A stretch of DNA of 64,000 bases, taken from the NCBI RefSeq assembly GCF_014489555.1, contig NZ_CP060784.1, positions 4,304,501 through 4,368,500 on the forward strand, given 5' to 3'. The notes under the pieces are model-generated. The model saw only the letters and a list, made by a program, of their open reading frames with translations, was not told where the DNA came from and searched no databases. This document shows, one piece after another, positions 1 to 7,519 of this stretch. The position numbers and the translations under genes were made by a program. The first letter of the stretch is position 1; every line of letters starts with the position of its first letter. Origin of the DNA: Hymenobacter qilianensis (GTDB taxonomy: Bacteria; Bacteroidota; Bacteroidia; Cytophagales; Hymenobacteraceae).

Positions 1-4
1 TTCT

Positions 5-26
5 ATAACCGGTTATAACCGGTTAT
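5..26. repeat. Two overlapping perfect 12-bp palindromes
   Basis: ATAACCGGTTAT reads identically on both strands and occurs at 5-16 and again at 15-26, giving a 10-bp period, about one helical turn. The second copy runs into the first possible ATG (25-27) of the HTH gene. Such phased palindromes are typical operator or replication-initiator sites; which one applies here is inference. The array may continue left of the window. Confidence 0.6.
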
Positions 27-49
27 GCACCTAGGGACTGATTCACCTT

Positions 50-80
50 TGCATTGTCACTTAACAACAGTCACAATGCA
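50..80. promoter_or_regulatory. Inverted repeat over the HTH gene start, possible operator
   Basis: The arms TGCATTGTCAC (50-60) and GTCACAATGCA (70-80) pair with one mismatch around a 9-nt centre. The right arm contains the ATG at 76-78, so a protein bound here could block translation start or transcription of the HTH gene. Autoregulation is inferred. If the true start is the ATG at 25 the repeat would lie inside the coding region. Confidence 0.4.
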
Positions 81-408
81 TAATCCCTTTGAACTTATCA
101 ACGCTCGGCTAATCAACCTGGAAGCGTTGACCTTAGAGGCACTGCAGCATTTACGCAGTAATTCTACTCAGCCCGTCGCAGAAGTGGGTGGTATGGAGTT
201 AGCACAGGAAGTAACTCGGCTAAGCAAGGCCCGCCTGTACGCTCTTGTATCAGCGCGGGCTATTCCTCACGCCAAAAGAGGCAACAAGCTCTACTTCCAC
301 CGTGCCGATTTACTGGCGTGGGTAGAACAAGGCAAACGGCGCGATGAGTCTTCGGACGCTGCCTCCCCGTCGCTAGCAGCACGGCCCGCTACCAAAAAAG
401 GCTACTAA
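76..408 (+). CDS. Excisionase-like helix-turn-helix protein
   Basis: A 110-aa protein with a MerR/excisionase-type DNA-binding helix-turn-helix of the HTH_17 kind. The pattern visible around residues 40-85 is a helix ending in LSKARLYALVSARAIPHAKRG followed by a YFHRADLLAWV wing. In this family the domain recognises a target sequence and the conserved hydrophobic-W ending closes the fold. The start at 76 is preferred because the Met-rich upstream extension (from the ATG at 25) is poorly conserved-looking and overlaps operator-like repeats. It directly precedes a primase gene, the usual place of such regulators or Xis proteins in integrated elements. The tail is basic and low complexity. The role as excisionase or replication regulator is inferred. 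Confidence 0.75.
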   Translation: MHNPFELINARLINLEALTLEALQHLRSNSTQPVAEVGGMELAQEVTRLSKARLYALVSARAIPHAKRGNKLYFHRADLLAWVEQGKRRDESSDAASPSLAARPATKKGY

Positions 409-409
409 C

Positions 410-517
410 ATGGAAATGATAGTCTTTCCCTATCTAAGCGCTTGGCACCAAGCCTGGCTTCTTCGCCCAATTGGTCGTGAGTTAGAATCTAAAGTGAGAA
501 GGGGGACAATATGTTAA
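410..517 (+). CDS. Possible 35-aa leader or coupling ORF
   Basis: An ATG right after the HTH gene opens a 35-codon frame that ends inside the first codons of the primase gene (its TGTTAA overlaps ATGTTAA at 511). The overlap would suit translational coupling. There is no recognisable domain and the length is close to chance, so it may not be expressed. Confidence 0.25.
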   Translation: MEMIVFPYLSAWHQAWLLRPIGRELESKVRRGTIC

Positions 518-1986
518 AGAGCACCCCGCCCCCTTGTATGCTGAAAGACCTTCAGCAGCGTATCCAACAGGATGCTAATGCGCACCAGTTACCAAGTACG
601 TTGGTGCTCCCACATACTGAGGTATTAACCAAGTTACTAGAGCAGATTACGGTAGTTGATTTTCGGGAGGCAGCTAGATTGGAAAATGATGACGAAAAAC
701 TTCGGCAGAAGCACTATTTGATTATGGTTGCCGAAAAAGTCCTAGATGTGGCCAACCGGAATAACTGGGGGTTGTGGCGGTCCGGTGCCTATTTGTACGC
801 CTATAACGGGACTTTTTGGAAGTCTTTAGAGATGGAGGAGCTGAAGGCCTTTCTGCAAAAAGCGGCCGAAAAAATGGGCGTTAACAAGTTCGATGCCCGG
901 TATGTACGATTTGCCGATAACCTCCAGGAGCAGTTCTTAAATTCTGCTTACGCGCCGGGGCGCAAAGGAACTCGGGATGTCGTGAAGATCAATCTAGTTA
1001 ATGGCACTTACCATATTGGTACTGATAGCCAGCAGTTGCTAGCACACAACCGTCACGATTATTTAACCCATCAGTTGCCTTTCGCCTATGATCCCAAGGC
1101 AACGGCGCCCCTATTCCAGCAGTTTTTAGACCGGGTACTACCGGATAAAGCTTGTCAACAAGTGTTAGCGGAGTTTCTAGGCTACCTTTTCGTGCCCCAT
1201 GCTAAGCTCAAACTGGAGAAAGCCCTCTTACTCCATGGATCGGGAGCGAATGGCAAATCAGTCTTTTTTGAGGTAGTGATGGCCTTACTGGGGAAGGAAA
1301 ATGTGAGCAACTATTCGCTGCAAAGCCTAACGGCTGAATCATCAACTAGCCGCCCGCACTTAACCAATGCATTAGTGAATTACGCCAGCGAGATCAATGG
1401 TAAACTGGACGCTAATGTGTTCAAGCAGCTAGTGTCCGGAGAGCCCGTAGAAGCTCGCTTTCTCTACGGACAGTCCTTTACTATTACGGACTACGCCAAG
1501 CTCATCTTTAACTGTAATGAACTGCCGACCGATGTGGAGCATACACCGGCCTATTTTCGGCGCTTTCTTATCATCCCCTTCAACGTCACGATTCCAGAGG
1601 CAGAACAGGATCGGCAATTGCCCGCTAAGATTATTGCTTACGAACTGTCAGGCGTATTTAATTGGGTGTTGGAGGGACTTCAACGTCTATTAAAGCAGAA
1701 CCGATTCACGGATAGTGAAACAATCCGGCAGCAGGTCGAGATGTATAAGAACCAGGCAGACAGCGTGCGTTCGTTCCTAGATGAATGTGAATACGTGCCG
1801 CATGTCGATCACACTATCACGCGGCAAGTACTGTATGGAGAGTACCGCAACTTCTGTATAGAAGAGGGCTCTAAGCCAGTTAACAGTCGAAATTTTGCCA
1901 AGCGTCTCGCAAACAGTGGTATAGAGGGCACTCGCCGCAATAGTGGACATGTCCACTTCGTGATTAAAAAGCCGTCTTCATTCTAA
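511..1986 (+). CDS. P4/D5-family phage-plasmid primase-helicase
   Basis: A 491-aa SF3-type replicative helicase of the phage/plasmid primase P4 family. A D5_N-like region spans about residues 90-220. It is followed by a Walker A, GSGANGKS, near residue 245, a Walker B-like stretch with LVNYASEI near 290, and the arginine-finger region YFRRFLIIPF near 345. A C-terminal winged-helix-like part follows (about 410-491). Family members unwind DNA at the origin of plasmids, satellites and integrated elements. The N-terminal prim-pol domain of fused relatives is absent, which fits the separate toprim/zinc protein encoded next. The two genes probably form a replication module. The gene is intact; the ATG at 511 is used, and the ATG at 538 is an alternative. 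Confidence 0.9.
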   Translation: MLKSTPPPCMLKDLQQRIQQDANAHQLPSTLVLPHTEVLTKLLEQITVVDFREAARLENDDEKLRQKHYLIMVAEKVLDVANRNNWGLWRSGAYLYAYNGTFWKSLEMEELKAFLQKAAEKMGVNKFDARYVRFADNLQEQFLNSAYAPGRKGTRDVVKINLVNGTYHIGTDSQQLLAHNRHDYLTHQLPFAYDPKATAPLFQQFLDRVLPDKACQQVLAEFLGYLFVPHAKLKLEKALLLHGSGANGKSVFFEVVMALLGKENVSNYSLQSLTAESSTSRPHLTNALVNYASEINGKLDANVFKQLVSGEPVEARFLYGQSFTITDYAKLIFNCNELPTDVEHTPAYFRRFLIIPFNVTIPEAEQDRQLPAKIIAYELSGVFNWVLEGLQRLLKQNRFTDSETIRQQVEMYKNQADSVRSFLDECEYVPHVDHTITRQVLYGEYRNFCIEEGSKPVNSRNFAKRLANSGIEGTRRNSGHVHFVIKKPSSF

Positions 1987-2014
1987 AAAATGTTAGCTGA
2001 GAGCTTACACTTCT

Positions 2015-2068
2015 TGCACTTACTACACTTCTTGCCTCAGGTAAGGTGTAGCAAGTGTAGAAAGTGCA
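2015..2068. repeat. 16-bp inverted repeat between primase and toprim genes
   Basis: The left arm 2015-2030 and right arm 2053-2068 are complementary at 15 of 16 positions around a 22-nt loop. The arms are built of CACTT/AAGTG and TACAC/GTGTA blocks. It ends 20 nt before the ATG at 2089. It could be an mRNA hairpin controlling translation, or an origin or operator site. Confidence 0.6.
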
Positions 2069-2088
2069 GCCCAGCACCTAACTTTTTT

Positions 2089-3174
2089 ATGGCGCTTACC
2101 CTACGCTACCGCCTCCAGCCTTATGCTGGCAAGAGGACTCGCTTTCGGTGCCCCAACTGCGGGGCTTTGCAGAAATTTACGCGTTGGCTAGACACAAAAA
2201 CAGGCGAGCTACTACCCGAACAGTTTGGTAGGTGTAATCGGGAAAATACCTGTGGCTATTACTCAAGCCCATATACCAGCGGACCTGGCGCCCCGAGTTA
2301 CGCGATGATGGTAAGAAAAGAGGATGAGGTGGCAACGCCCCATTTTCGTTCTTCTCGCCCTTCATTCTCAGTAAGCAGGAAGCCGCCTCTGTGTATCATT
2401 CCCGATGAAGTCGTGCAACAAACGTTGAAGCACTACGAGCACAACAACTTCGCGCGGCTCTTACAAGCGGAGTTGGGCGCGGATATGGCGCATCACCTGC
2501 TGGCTCGCTTCGAGGTGGGTTCGTCTACTTATTGGTCAGGAGCTACGGTCTTTTGGCTGCGCGATGAACTGGGACGGGCTCGGAGTGGGCAAGTTGTGCT
2601 GTTTGATGAGCAGGGCAAAACCGTGAAGCAGCTAGCACCTGACGGAACTCGTAAGCGATGTACTACTTGGGTGCACACCGCCTACGCGAGCCGCTGTGCC
2701 AAGCACCGGCTTGAACAGCCGGCCTGGTTGCAATCGTATCTAAATCCCACTAACGACGTGAAAAAGGTGCCCTGCCTCTACGGATTAGCACAACTGAAGA
2801 CCGTACCTGCCTCCTACCCTGTAGCTATTGTGGAAGCGCCAAAGACGGCTATTCTCTGTGCAGCTTACTTTCCTGCATTTGTTTGGCTAGCCGTAGGCGC
2901 GTTAAGCTATTTAAATGTGGACCGACTGCAGGCAGTGTATGCTCACCCCATCACCTTGTATCCCGATGCGTCGGCTGATGGAAGTGCATTTAACACCTGG
3001 GCCCGCAAAGCAGCCGAACTCAGGGGCAAAGGCTTCAAGATAAACGTGTCTGATATGATGGAGTCTTGTGCTGACAATCATAAGCAAGCCGGTAGTGACT
3101 TAGCTGATTTATTGCTCGAAGCTGGCAAGAATCGAGGATACCCTGCTTTTTGGGACGAGCAGTGTGCTAACTAG
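2089..3174 (+). CDS. Toprim-like/zinc-finger protein (DUF6371-like), primase partner
   Basis: A 361-aa protein resembling the DUF6371 family found in Bacteroidota mobile elements. An N-terminal zinc ribbon is visible: CPNC near residues 21-24 and a second Cys pair, CNRENTCGY, about 25 residues later. The C-terminal half has a toprim-like pattern: VAIVEAPKTAILC with the catalytic-type Glu near residue 245, an LYPDASADG metal-binding motif near 290, and DLADLLLE at the end. In such elements this protein likely supplies primase function for the helicase encoded just upstream. The start at 2089 is chosen because the 33 codons before it are Cys/His/Leu repeats produced by the inverted repeat and do not look like protein. 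Confidence 0.75.
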   Translation: MALTLRYRLQPYAGKRTRFRCPNCGALQKFTRWLDTKTGELLPEQFGRCNRENTCGYYSSPYTSGPGAPSYAMMVRKEDEVATPHFRSSRPSFSVSRKPPLCIIPDEVVQQTLKHYEHNNFARLLQAELGADMAHHLLARFEVGSSTYWSGATVFWLRDELGRARSGQVVLFDEQGKTVKQLAPDGTRKRCTTWVHTAYASRCAKHRLEQPAWLQSYLNPTNDVKKVPCLYGLAQLKTVPASYPVAIVEAPKTAILCAAYFPAFVWLAVGALSYLNVDRLQAVYAHPITLYPDASADGSAFNTWARKAAELRGKGFKINVSDMMESCADNHKQAGSDLADLLLEAGKNRGYPAFWDEQCAN

Positions 3175-3439
3175 AGGTAAGCCGCTATAACATGGAGTGG
3201 CAGTAAGGCATCAAAGGAGTACACCCAGTGCCGGATTATATATAGAGCAGCTAATCTGAACTGATGTAGCTAGTAGGCACAGGAAACAAATACTAGCGCT
3301 ACTTGAACTTGGCTATATACACTGTGAGGCAGAGACTAGGATCCTCGGGCTTAGATCCGCTGATCTAAACGGTGACTACTGTTGTATGCTATAGTGTGTA
3401 AAACAATGAGAGTACCCGACTTGCAAGCAACATTGTACC

Positions 3440-3497
3440 CGCTTTTAGTTGTTTTTGTACCCGCTTTGTAGACGCTTTTGGTTGTTTTTGCACACGC
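3440..3497. repeat. Two imperfect 25-bp direct repeats
   Basis: Units at 3440-3464 and 3473-3497 match at 22 of 25 positions. They start with CGCTTTT and contain GTTGTTTTTG. The offset is 33 bp. A lysine-rich minus-strand frame across them is simply the translation of the repeat. Confidence 0.55.
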
Positions 3498-3661
3498 TCA
3501 ATGGGCAGTGAGTTTGCTACAATTATGCTCTTTTGAGCCCATAGCGCAGGTTTCATAGACAAACGAAGTAGGCACCTTTTGCTAGAATTAAAATGTAGCA
3601 CTTTTAACGTGACCACTTGCCCCAATAGAGTCACTAGTTTTTGGATTTCACAGGCCCGCTC

Positions 3662-3805
3662 TTACACATATGCATTAATCCTTTGCAGTAGTGGACTCTC
3701 AGCTGCGCTAGGTTTCAGGTGAATGATGCCCTGGCCTAAAGGCGGCGAATAGGGAAGGCGTTGGTTGGCCCCTATCTTATCCAGCAACTGCAGGTAGTAG
3801 TTCAT
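3662..3805 (-). CDS. Possible 47-aa fragment, unknown
   Basis: Begins with ATG at 3805 and encodes MNYYLQLLDK near the start and LLQRINAYV at the end, with good codon character for this genome. An in-frame stop lies a few codons upstream of the ATG. The amphipathic look suggests a real protein or the C-terminal remnant of a decayed gene. I do not recognise the family. Confidence 0.3.
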   Translation of the reverse strand: MNYYLQLLDKIGANQRLPYSPPLGQGIIHLKPSAAESPLLQRINAYV

Positions 3806-4124
3806 GATGGGCTACTTCCTGTTTCCAGTGCTGTACCCATAAAACCTTCGTAGAGCGACTATGCCCTGTCGAAAAGCTCGCCCGTTGCATACCGAGATAT
3901 TATGGACGTTTAGTTGGTCCAGCTCAGCTAGTGGTTAGCAAGTACTTTCGTGAGCGTCGCATCGCGACCTGTAGGTAACTGGGGAGGTGGTCCCATGAGA
4001 CGACGTTACTTCCCAAAATTAGTAGAGCAGCTCATTAGCATCCTTCGAATACTGAATTCAGAGAATTTTTTCTTGCGAGCTTTGCAGTGAAGGGAGGCCG
4101 TTATACGACGAGGCTGCTCAATTC

Positions 4125-5369
4125 CTAACTAGCCAGTTCCTGCGCGAGCAATTCGGCCAGTGTGGCTAAGGGCCATTGCGTAAGCTGGGCCACGCGCTGT
4201 AGCTCAGCCACGGTCCACATTGTCGGACTCCGCTCCCGCCGGTGCAGGGTGGCCGGGGTCAGGCCCAGGCGCGCGGCCAGTTCCCGGCGGGGCTCACCCA
4301 GCTCGGCGAGTAGCTCGGCTACCGTCACGAGCGGCCACTCCGCGGGCCGCTCCAGGGTAGTCAAGTCCGTACTCACTATTGGCGGCGGGTAAGCAGGTGC
4401 GGGTGATGGGGTCCAAGCACTAGGCACCCCCTGCTCCCACAACAAGGGCAGGGTTTTGCGCGCCGTTACCTGCTCGTTAAAGGGGTAGTCAATGAGCTGT
4501 TCATGCCGGCGCAGCACGGCAAAGGGAAAGAACAGGGCCGCTAGATCCCCGTGCTTGGGGTCCACCTGCTCCTCGGGCAACTGGTCATACCAGTGGCGGG
4601 CGTGCTCGGCGGTAGAAAACTCCCAGGTGTGCTCTGGGAATTGCCGCTGGCTGGCCTTGCCGCCTTGCGCCGGGGCGTATACGTCTACCTTGTAGACACT
4701 ACGCCGCTGCTGCCAGCTTGGGTAGTTGCCGTGCGCCGCCAGCACACGGCGGGCGGCGGGCAGATCATCAATGGACCAGCGCTTCCAGGCCCCGCCAGCC
4801 CGCCAGGAGGAGACCGCTAGGCCCGCTTGAGATTGCAGGGCCAAGTGCAAAGGTGACTTCTCGGCGAGCGGCGTAGCCAGGTGATAGCGCGTGTGACCTG
4901 TGCGCCAGTCGGTGCGGGGCGTGAAGTACACGGGCTCGCCGGGCTCAGCAGCGGGGAAGGATAAATCCACCGGGACAACCTGGTAGCCAGAGGCATTCTC
5001 ACCCCAGCGCAGACAGAGCGCCGCGTACGTGGGGTGCGTAAAGACCGCTTCTTTATGCTCCGTGATCCAAGCGGAAATGACTGAGTAATCCAGACCCGCT
5101 GCCCGGACCGCCTCGGCAGATACGATGGGAAACAGATGCGGGGTGAAGGACGCGTGTGTCTCCCATAAGCGGCCTACCTGCTGGGAAGTAGTGGGCTCGC
5201 GCCAACGTTGAGGAGGGCCAACGCCCACATACAGGCGCTGCACGAGAAAGCCTTGATAGTTGAACGCATTCGGGACATAGCCATAGCCGCCGGAGGGCTT
5301 CTGTACTTCAACCAGCTTAGGCGCTATTCTCTCCGGGAAGCGCAGCACATTACTCAGCATGGAGCACAT
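4125..5369 (-). CDS. Unknown 414-aa protein with C-terminal HTH-like segment
   Basis: Not recognised. The protein is Trp- and Pro-rich in its body. A Pro-rich linker near residues 325-340 (TPSPAPAYPPPIV) is followed by a C-terminal block of about 75 residues. In that block LLAELGEPRRELAARLGLT and LHRRERSPTMWTVAELQRV resemble a phage-repressor-type helix-turn-helix. This suggests a DNA-binding tail on an unknown N-terminal domain, which is inference. No signal peptide or membrane segment is seen. It overlaps the end of the small lipoprotein-like gene upstream by 20 nt, consistent with one operon. GC content is clearly higher than in the neighbouring gene debris. Confidence 0.6.
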   Translation of the reverse strand: MCSMLSNVLRFPERIAPKLVEVQKPSGGYGYVPNAFNYQGFLVQRLYVGVGPPQRWREPTTSQQVGRLWETHASFTPHLFPIVSAEAVRAAGLDYSVISAWITEHKEAVFTHPTYAALCLRWGENASGYQVVPVDLSFPAAEPGEPVYFTPRTDWRTGHTRYHLATPLAEKSPLHLALQSQAGLAVSSWRAGGAWKRWSIDDLPAARRVLAAHGNYPSWQQRRSVYKVDVYAPAQGGKASQRQFPEHTWEFSTAEHARHWYDQLPEEQVDPKHGDLAALFFPFAVLRRHEQLIDYPFNEQVTARKTLPLLWEQGVPSAWTPSPAPAYPPPIVSTDLTTLERPAEWPLVTVAELLAELGEPRRELAARLGLTPATLHRRERSPTMWTVAELQRVAQLTQWPLATLAELLAQELAS

Positions 5370-5678
5370 AGTTGGTCACGGTACCCAAAGCACTGGTCAG
5401 GCGGAGCGTATCGCGGCTCACGATGCGCAGGTCGATGCGGCTAGCGCCCTGGAGTAAATACACGTAGTTATTCACTACTTCATACGGGCTGGCTACTTCG
5501 GCTGAACCCGTGCGCACGAGGGCTTGCTTCCCAGTCAACTGGAGGCTAATGCCAGTCGCCGGAACCACCGAAGAGCTAGGAGCAACCAGCTGATAGGAAC
5601 CGACCACCTGGTCGGCTGGATCTAGGGGCCGCAACCACTGAGCATCATACCCAGAGCGGCCAGAAAAGCTTTATGCAT
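5350..5678 (-). CDS. Small lipoprotein, frameshifted in a G/C run
   Basis: An ATG at 5678 opens a clear lipoprotein signal, MHKAFLAALGMMLSGCGP, with lipobox LSGC, and then meets a stop. The remainder, DPADQVVGSYQLV onward, lies in another frame ending at 5350. Adding one base to the 4-nt run at 5625-5628 (GGGG on plus) joins them into a 110-aa lipoprotein with an eight-strand-like, Ser/Val-rich body. The family is unknown. Without repair the second part would need a TTG start. The gene overlaps the following 414-aa gene by 20 nt. The break is probably a homopolymer miscall, like many others in the window, but slippage-based phase variation cannot be excluded. Confidence 0.6.
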
Positions 5679-5774
5679 ACAGGACAGAAAGTAAGCCTGG
5701 GCCCACGGATAAAAGACTTTTCAGTGGGTGGGATTAAAAACGTATCCAAACGTACGTAACTATCCCGAATATAG

Positions 5775-5784
5775 TCACATGTGA
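5775..5784. promoter_or_regulatory. 10-bp palindrome upstream of the XRE gene
   Basis: TCACATGTGA is a perfect palindrome about 40 bp before the GTG start of the XRE regulator. XRE proteins commonly bind such dyads to repress their own gene, so this is a candidate operator; the pairing is inferred. Confidence 0.35.
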
Positions 5785-5802
5785 TTACAGGCTATTTTTT
5801 GA

Positions 5803-5825
5803 TCACCCCGAGCTTGCGGGGGTGA
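5803..5825. promoter_or_regulatory. Hairpin over the XRE gene start
   Basis: TCACCCC (5803-5809) and GGGGTGA (5819-5825) form a 7-bp stem with a 9-nt loop. The right arm covers the GTG start codon at 5822-5824. It may be an operator or a translation-blocking hairpin. Confidence 0.4.
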
Positions 5826-6037
5826 AAAATCAAGCGGTTCTCGTAGCCTTTGGCCTCCATTTGCGAACGTTACGGGAGCAGCGCGGCTGGAGCCAGCAGG
5901 AATTGGCTGATCTAGCGGACATATCAAAGCCGACGGTGTATCGTATTGAAACGGCTCGTTACTCAGCTACCTTGGATGTGCTTGCCTCTTTGGCACAAGC
6001 ACTTAATCTACCTCTTCGAGAACTAGTAAATATCTGA
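5822..6037 (+). CDS. XRE-family transcriptional regulator
   Basis: A 71-aa protein consisting of a single Cro/C1-type helix-turn-helix. LRTLREQRGWSQQELADLAD and ISKPTVYRIETARYSATLDV give the canonical five-helix pattern with Q-E-L and the recognition helix S-K-P-T-V-Y-R-I-E. LASLAQALNLPLRELV follows. Length is typical for stand-alone members. The GTG start is the only in-frame start before the domain and sits inside a dyad. It is divergent from the lipoprotein/414-aa operon and could regulate it or itself. Confidence in the domain is high; targets are unknown. Confidence 0.85.
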   Translation: MKNQAVLVAFGLHLRTLREQRGWSQQELADLADISKPTVYRIETARYSATLDVLASLAQALNLPLRELVNI

Positions 6038-6571
6038 ATTCGCTAGAGTTTATGAAAAGAAACCATCTACTCAATGTCTTGCATATCATTGAGTTTATAT
6101 GGAAACCTACCCTCAGTGATTGTGATGTTGAGAGGCTATTTGGCCTTAATTGAAAATGTAGCCGCGGCTGCATCATCGGTAATCTTGATTCCTAACGCTT
6201 CGGGGCGAACGAATTCGTTGAGCTGCTAAAAATTACCACTGAATCGATCACGCATTCCTTTTACACTGTCATCTCCACCTGTAGCTGACATAAACAAAGG
6301 AACCGGTTTGGTTACAATCAAGTAGCTGAGCTTAGTAACGCACATAAGGGCACGACAGCGACTTGTGTAATGAATTAAAGGGCAAAAACTTGGCGTATTC
6401 GACTAGCTGGGGTAGCTGTGGTGGGTGCGGATGTGAGTTAGAACAGGGTAATTTGGCGTGATCTGAAAACTAGGCAAGTCGATTCAGGCATAGCATGATG
6501 CGTCCTAGATGTCTGAAGTCACCTTTATGCTCCACCTGCAAAAGGAAGTCGTTGGTAATACAAGAAGGGCT
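6038..6571. other. 534-bp interval with gene debris
   Basis: No intact gene. A broken minus-strand frame (6136-6399) is listed separately. The remainder, 6400-6571, shows nothing recognisable. Confidence 0.4.
6136..6399 (-). pseudogene. Decayed minus-strand reading frame, unknown
   Basis: One frame runs for about 85 codons with a single internal TAG (6226-6228). Around it the translation looks like real protein: LIVTKPVPLFMSATGGDD and VKGMRDRFSGNF before the stop, FVRPEALGIKITDDAAAATF after it. The frame ends with TAG at 6136-6138. It resembles the C-terminal end of a larger lost protein. Family not recognised. Confidence 0.35.
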
Positions 6572-7147
6572 TTAAAGTGCCCGATTAATTCGGATGATCA
6601 GCTTAGACAATGTGAGGTCATTGTCGTAATACTTGCCATCGATGGCAGCTAATTGAGTGGAGCTATATTGAAAGGCTGGGTCACGTTGAAAGCCACCACC
6701 CGTAACAAGTCGTTTAAAAGATCGTCGACGCACCTCGAGCTGTGCTAAAGGCGCTTCCAGATCAGGTCGCTCACACAGTTTACTTAATTCGGTAAGTGTT
6801 TTGATGCCGTGGCTAGCATTTGTGAAGCCTTGTACAATGGCGGCGGCCTGCTCGGTAGTCATTAAACCTTGAACAGCCACAACTTGGTTACGGATGGTTG
6901 AAAATTCTGCTTGTAACCGCTCAGTACCACGTATTAGAACTTCGAGCTCATAACGTTTACTGCTTAATCGACGCTCAAGCCGAGTAGGAATATAGACTGC
7001 AAGAAAAAGCGTGAGCAACGCCGTGAGAAGATCCACGGGGTTTAACTCACGCGCAATTTTGAAATCAGACTGGAGGAAAAATAAGACCAGGTCAGCACCT
7101 AGCAGCAGGATTACTAGCCACAGTAACACCCGCACAAGCTTCTGCAT
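6572..7147 (-). CDS. Two-TM membrane protein of the STAS/HATPase module
   Basis: A 191-aa protein with two hydrophobic segments near residues 4-26 (LVRVLLWLVILLLGADLVLF) and 40-55 (LLTALLTLFLAVYI). A charged, probably coiled cytoplasmic part of about 130 residues follows. No catalytic motif is seen and the family is not recognised. Its ATG overlaps the stop of the DUF4325-like gene (TAATG), so the two are co-translated. With the STAS-HATPase gene upstream it makes a three-gene minus-strand operon. A membrane sensor or effector controlled by the ATPase/STAS pair is a reasonable inference but nothing in the sequence proves it. Confidence 0.65.
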   Translation of the reverse strand: MQKLVRVLLWLVILLLGADLVLFFLQSDFKIARELNPVDLLTALLTLFLAVYIPTRLERRLSSKRYELEVLIRGTERLQAEFSTIRNQVVAVQGLMTTEQAAAIVQGFTNASHGIKTLTELSKLCERPDLEAPLAQLEVRRRSFKRLVTGGGFQRDPAFQYSSTQLAAIDGKYYDNDLTLSKLIIRINRAL

Positions 7148-7506
7148 TAAGCAGCAGCCATTTCAGCATCCTGCATGTATTCACCTATTTCCTCAAGCAA
7201 ATATGGGTCATCGGTGCATACCAAGCGCAGGTAACGCTGTACAGTACGCAAACTAGTGCCCGGAATACCGTGCTCCTCATCGCCGCGCACGAGGCCACCG
7301 AAAGAGGCTTCCAAAAAGGACGTAGCGTAGCCTGCCGTTCCATCAAGGTTTACGACTAAAGTTTTACCCTGACCCATTGCTTCAATGAAGCGTGGATAAA
7401 GATAACGACTAAGAAACACTTCACCCGAGGAGTCGCCTTCGCTGAGCGTACGTACGCCAGGAGTGCGAGAGAATTCAGTTGCTACAGTGAGGATGAGGGG
7501 ATTCAT
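7147..7506 (-). CDS. STAS-like DUF4325 protein
   Basis: A 119-aa protein with the DUF4325 pattern. VFLSRYLYPRFIEAM is followed by a central strand, KTLVVNLDGTAGYATSFLE, and an alpha-helix, SFLEASFGGLVR. This is the layout of a STAS-like fold in which residues after the second strand contact a partner ATPase. The start at 7506 (MNPLILTV) is preferred; 20 more codons exist upstream but run to within a few bases of the ATPase gene. It sits 13 nt after the HATPase gene and overlaps the membrane gene by one base. STAS proteins are classic partners of anti-sigma-type HATPases, so a switch between the two products is likely. Confidence 0.75.
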   Translation of the reverse strand: MNPLILTVATEFSRTPGVRTLSEGDSSGEVFLSRYLYPRFIEAMGQGKTLVVNLDGTAGYATSFLEASFGGLVRGDEEHGIPGTSLRTVQRYLRLVCTDDPYLLEEIGEYMQDAEMAAA

Positions 7507-7519
7507 GACGAAGAGAGTT

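Larger units (their letters stand above)
3175..4124. other. 950-bp non-coding or degenerate interval
   Basis: No convincing intact gene. A tandem imperfect repeat (3440-3497) and a short minus-strand frame (3662-3805) are listed separately. The right half, read on the minus strand, contains protein-like stretches broken by stops in several frames. This suggests the decayed remains of one or more element genes. No integrase signature (R..HxxR..Y) could be recognised. Confidence 0.5.

Noticed and set aside
3389..3634. Lysine-rich 81-aa minus-strand frame
   Set aside because: It merely translates the tandem repeat at 3440-3497 and has no start context or conserved look.
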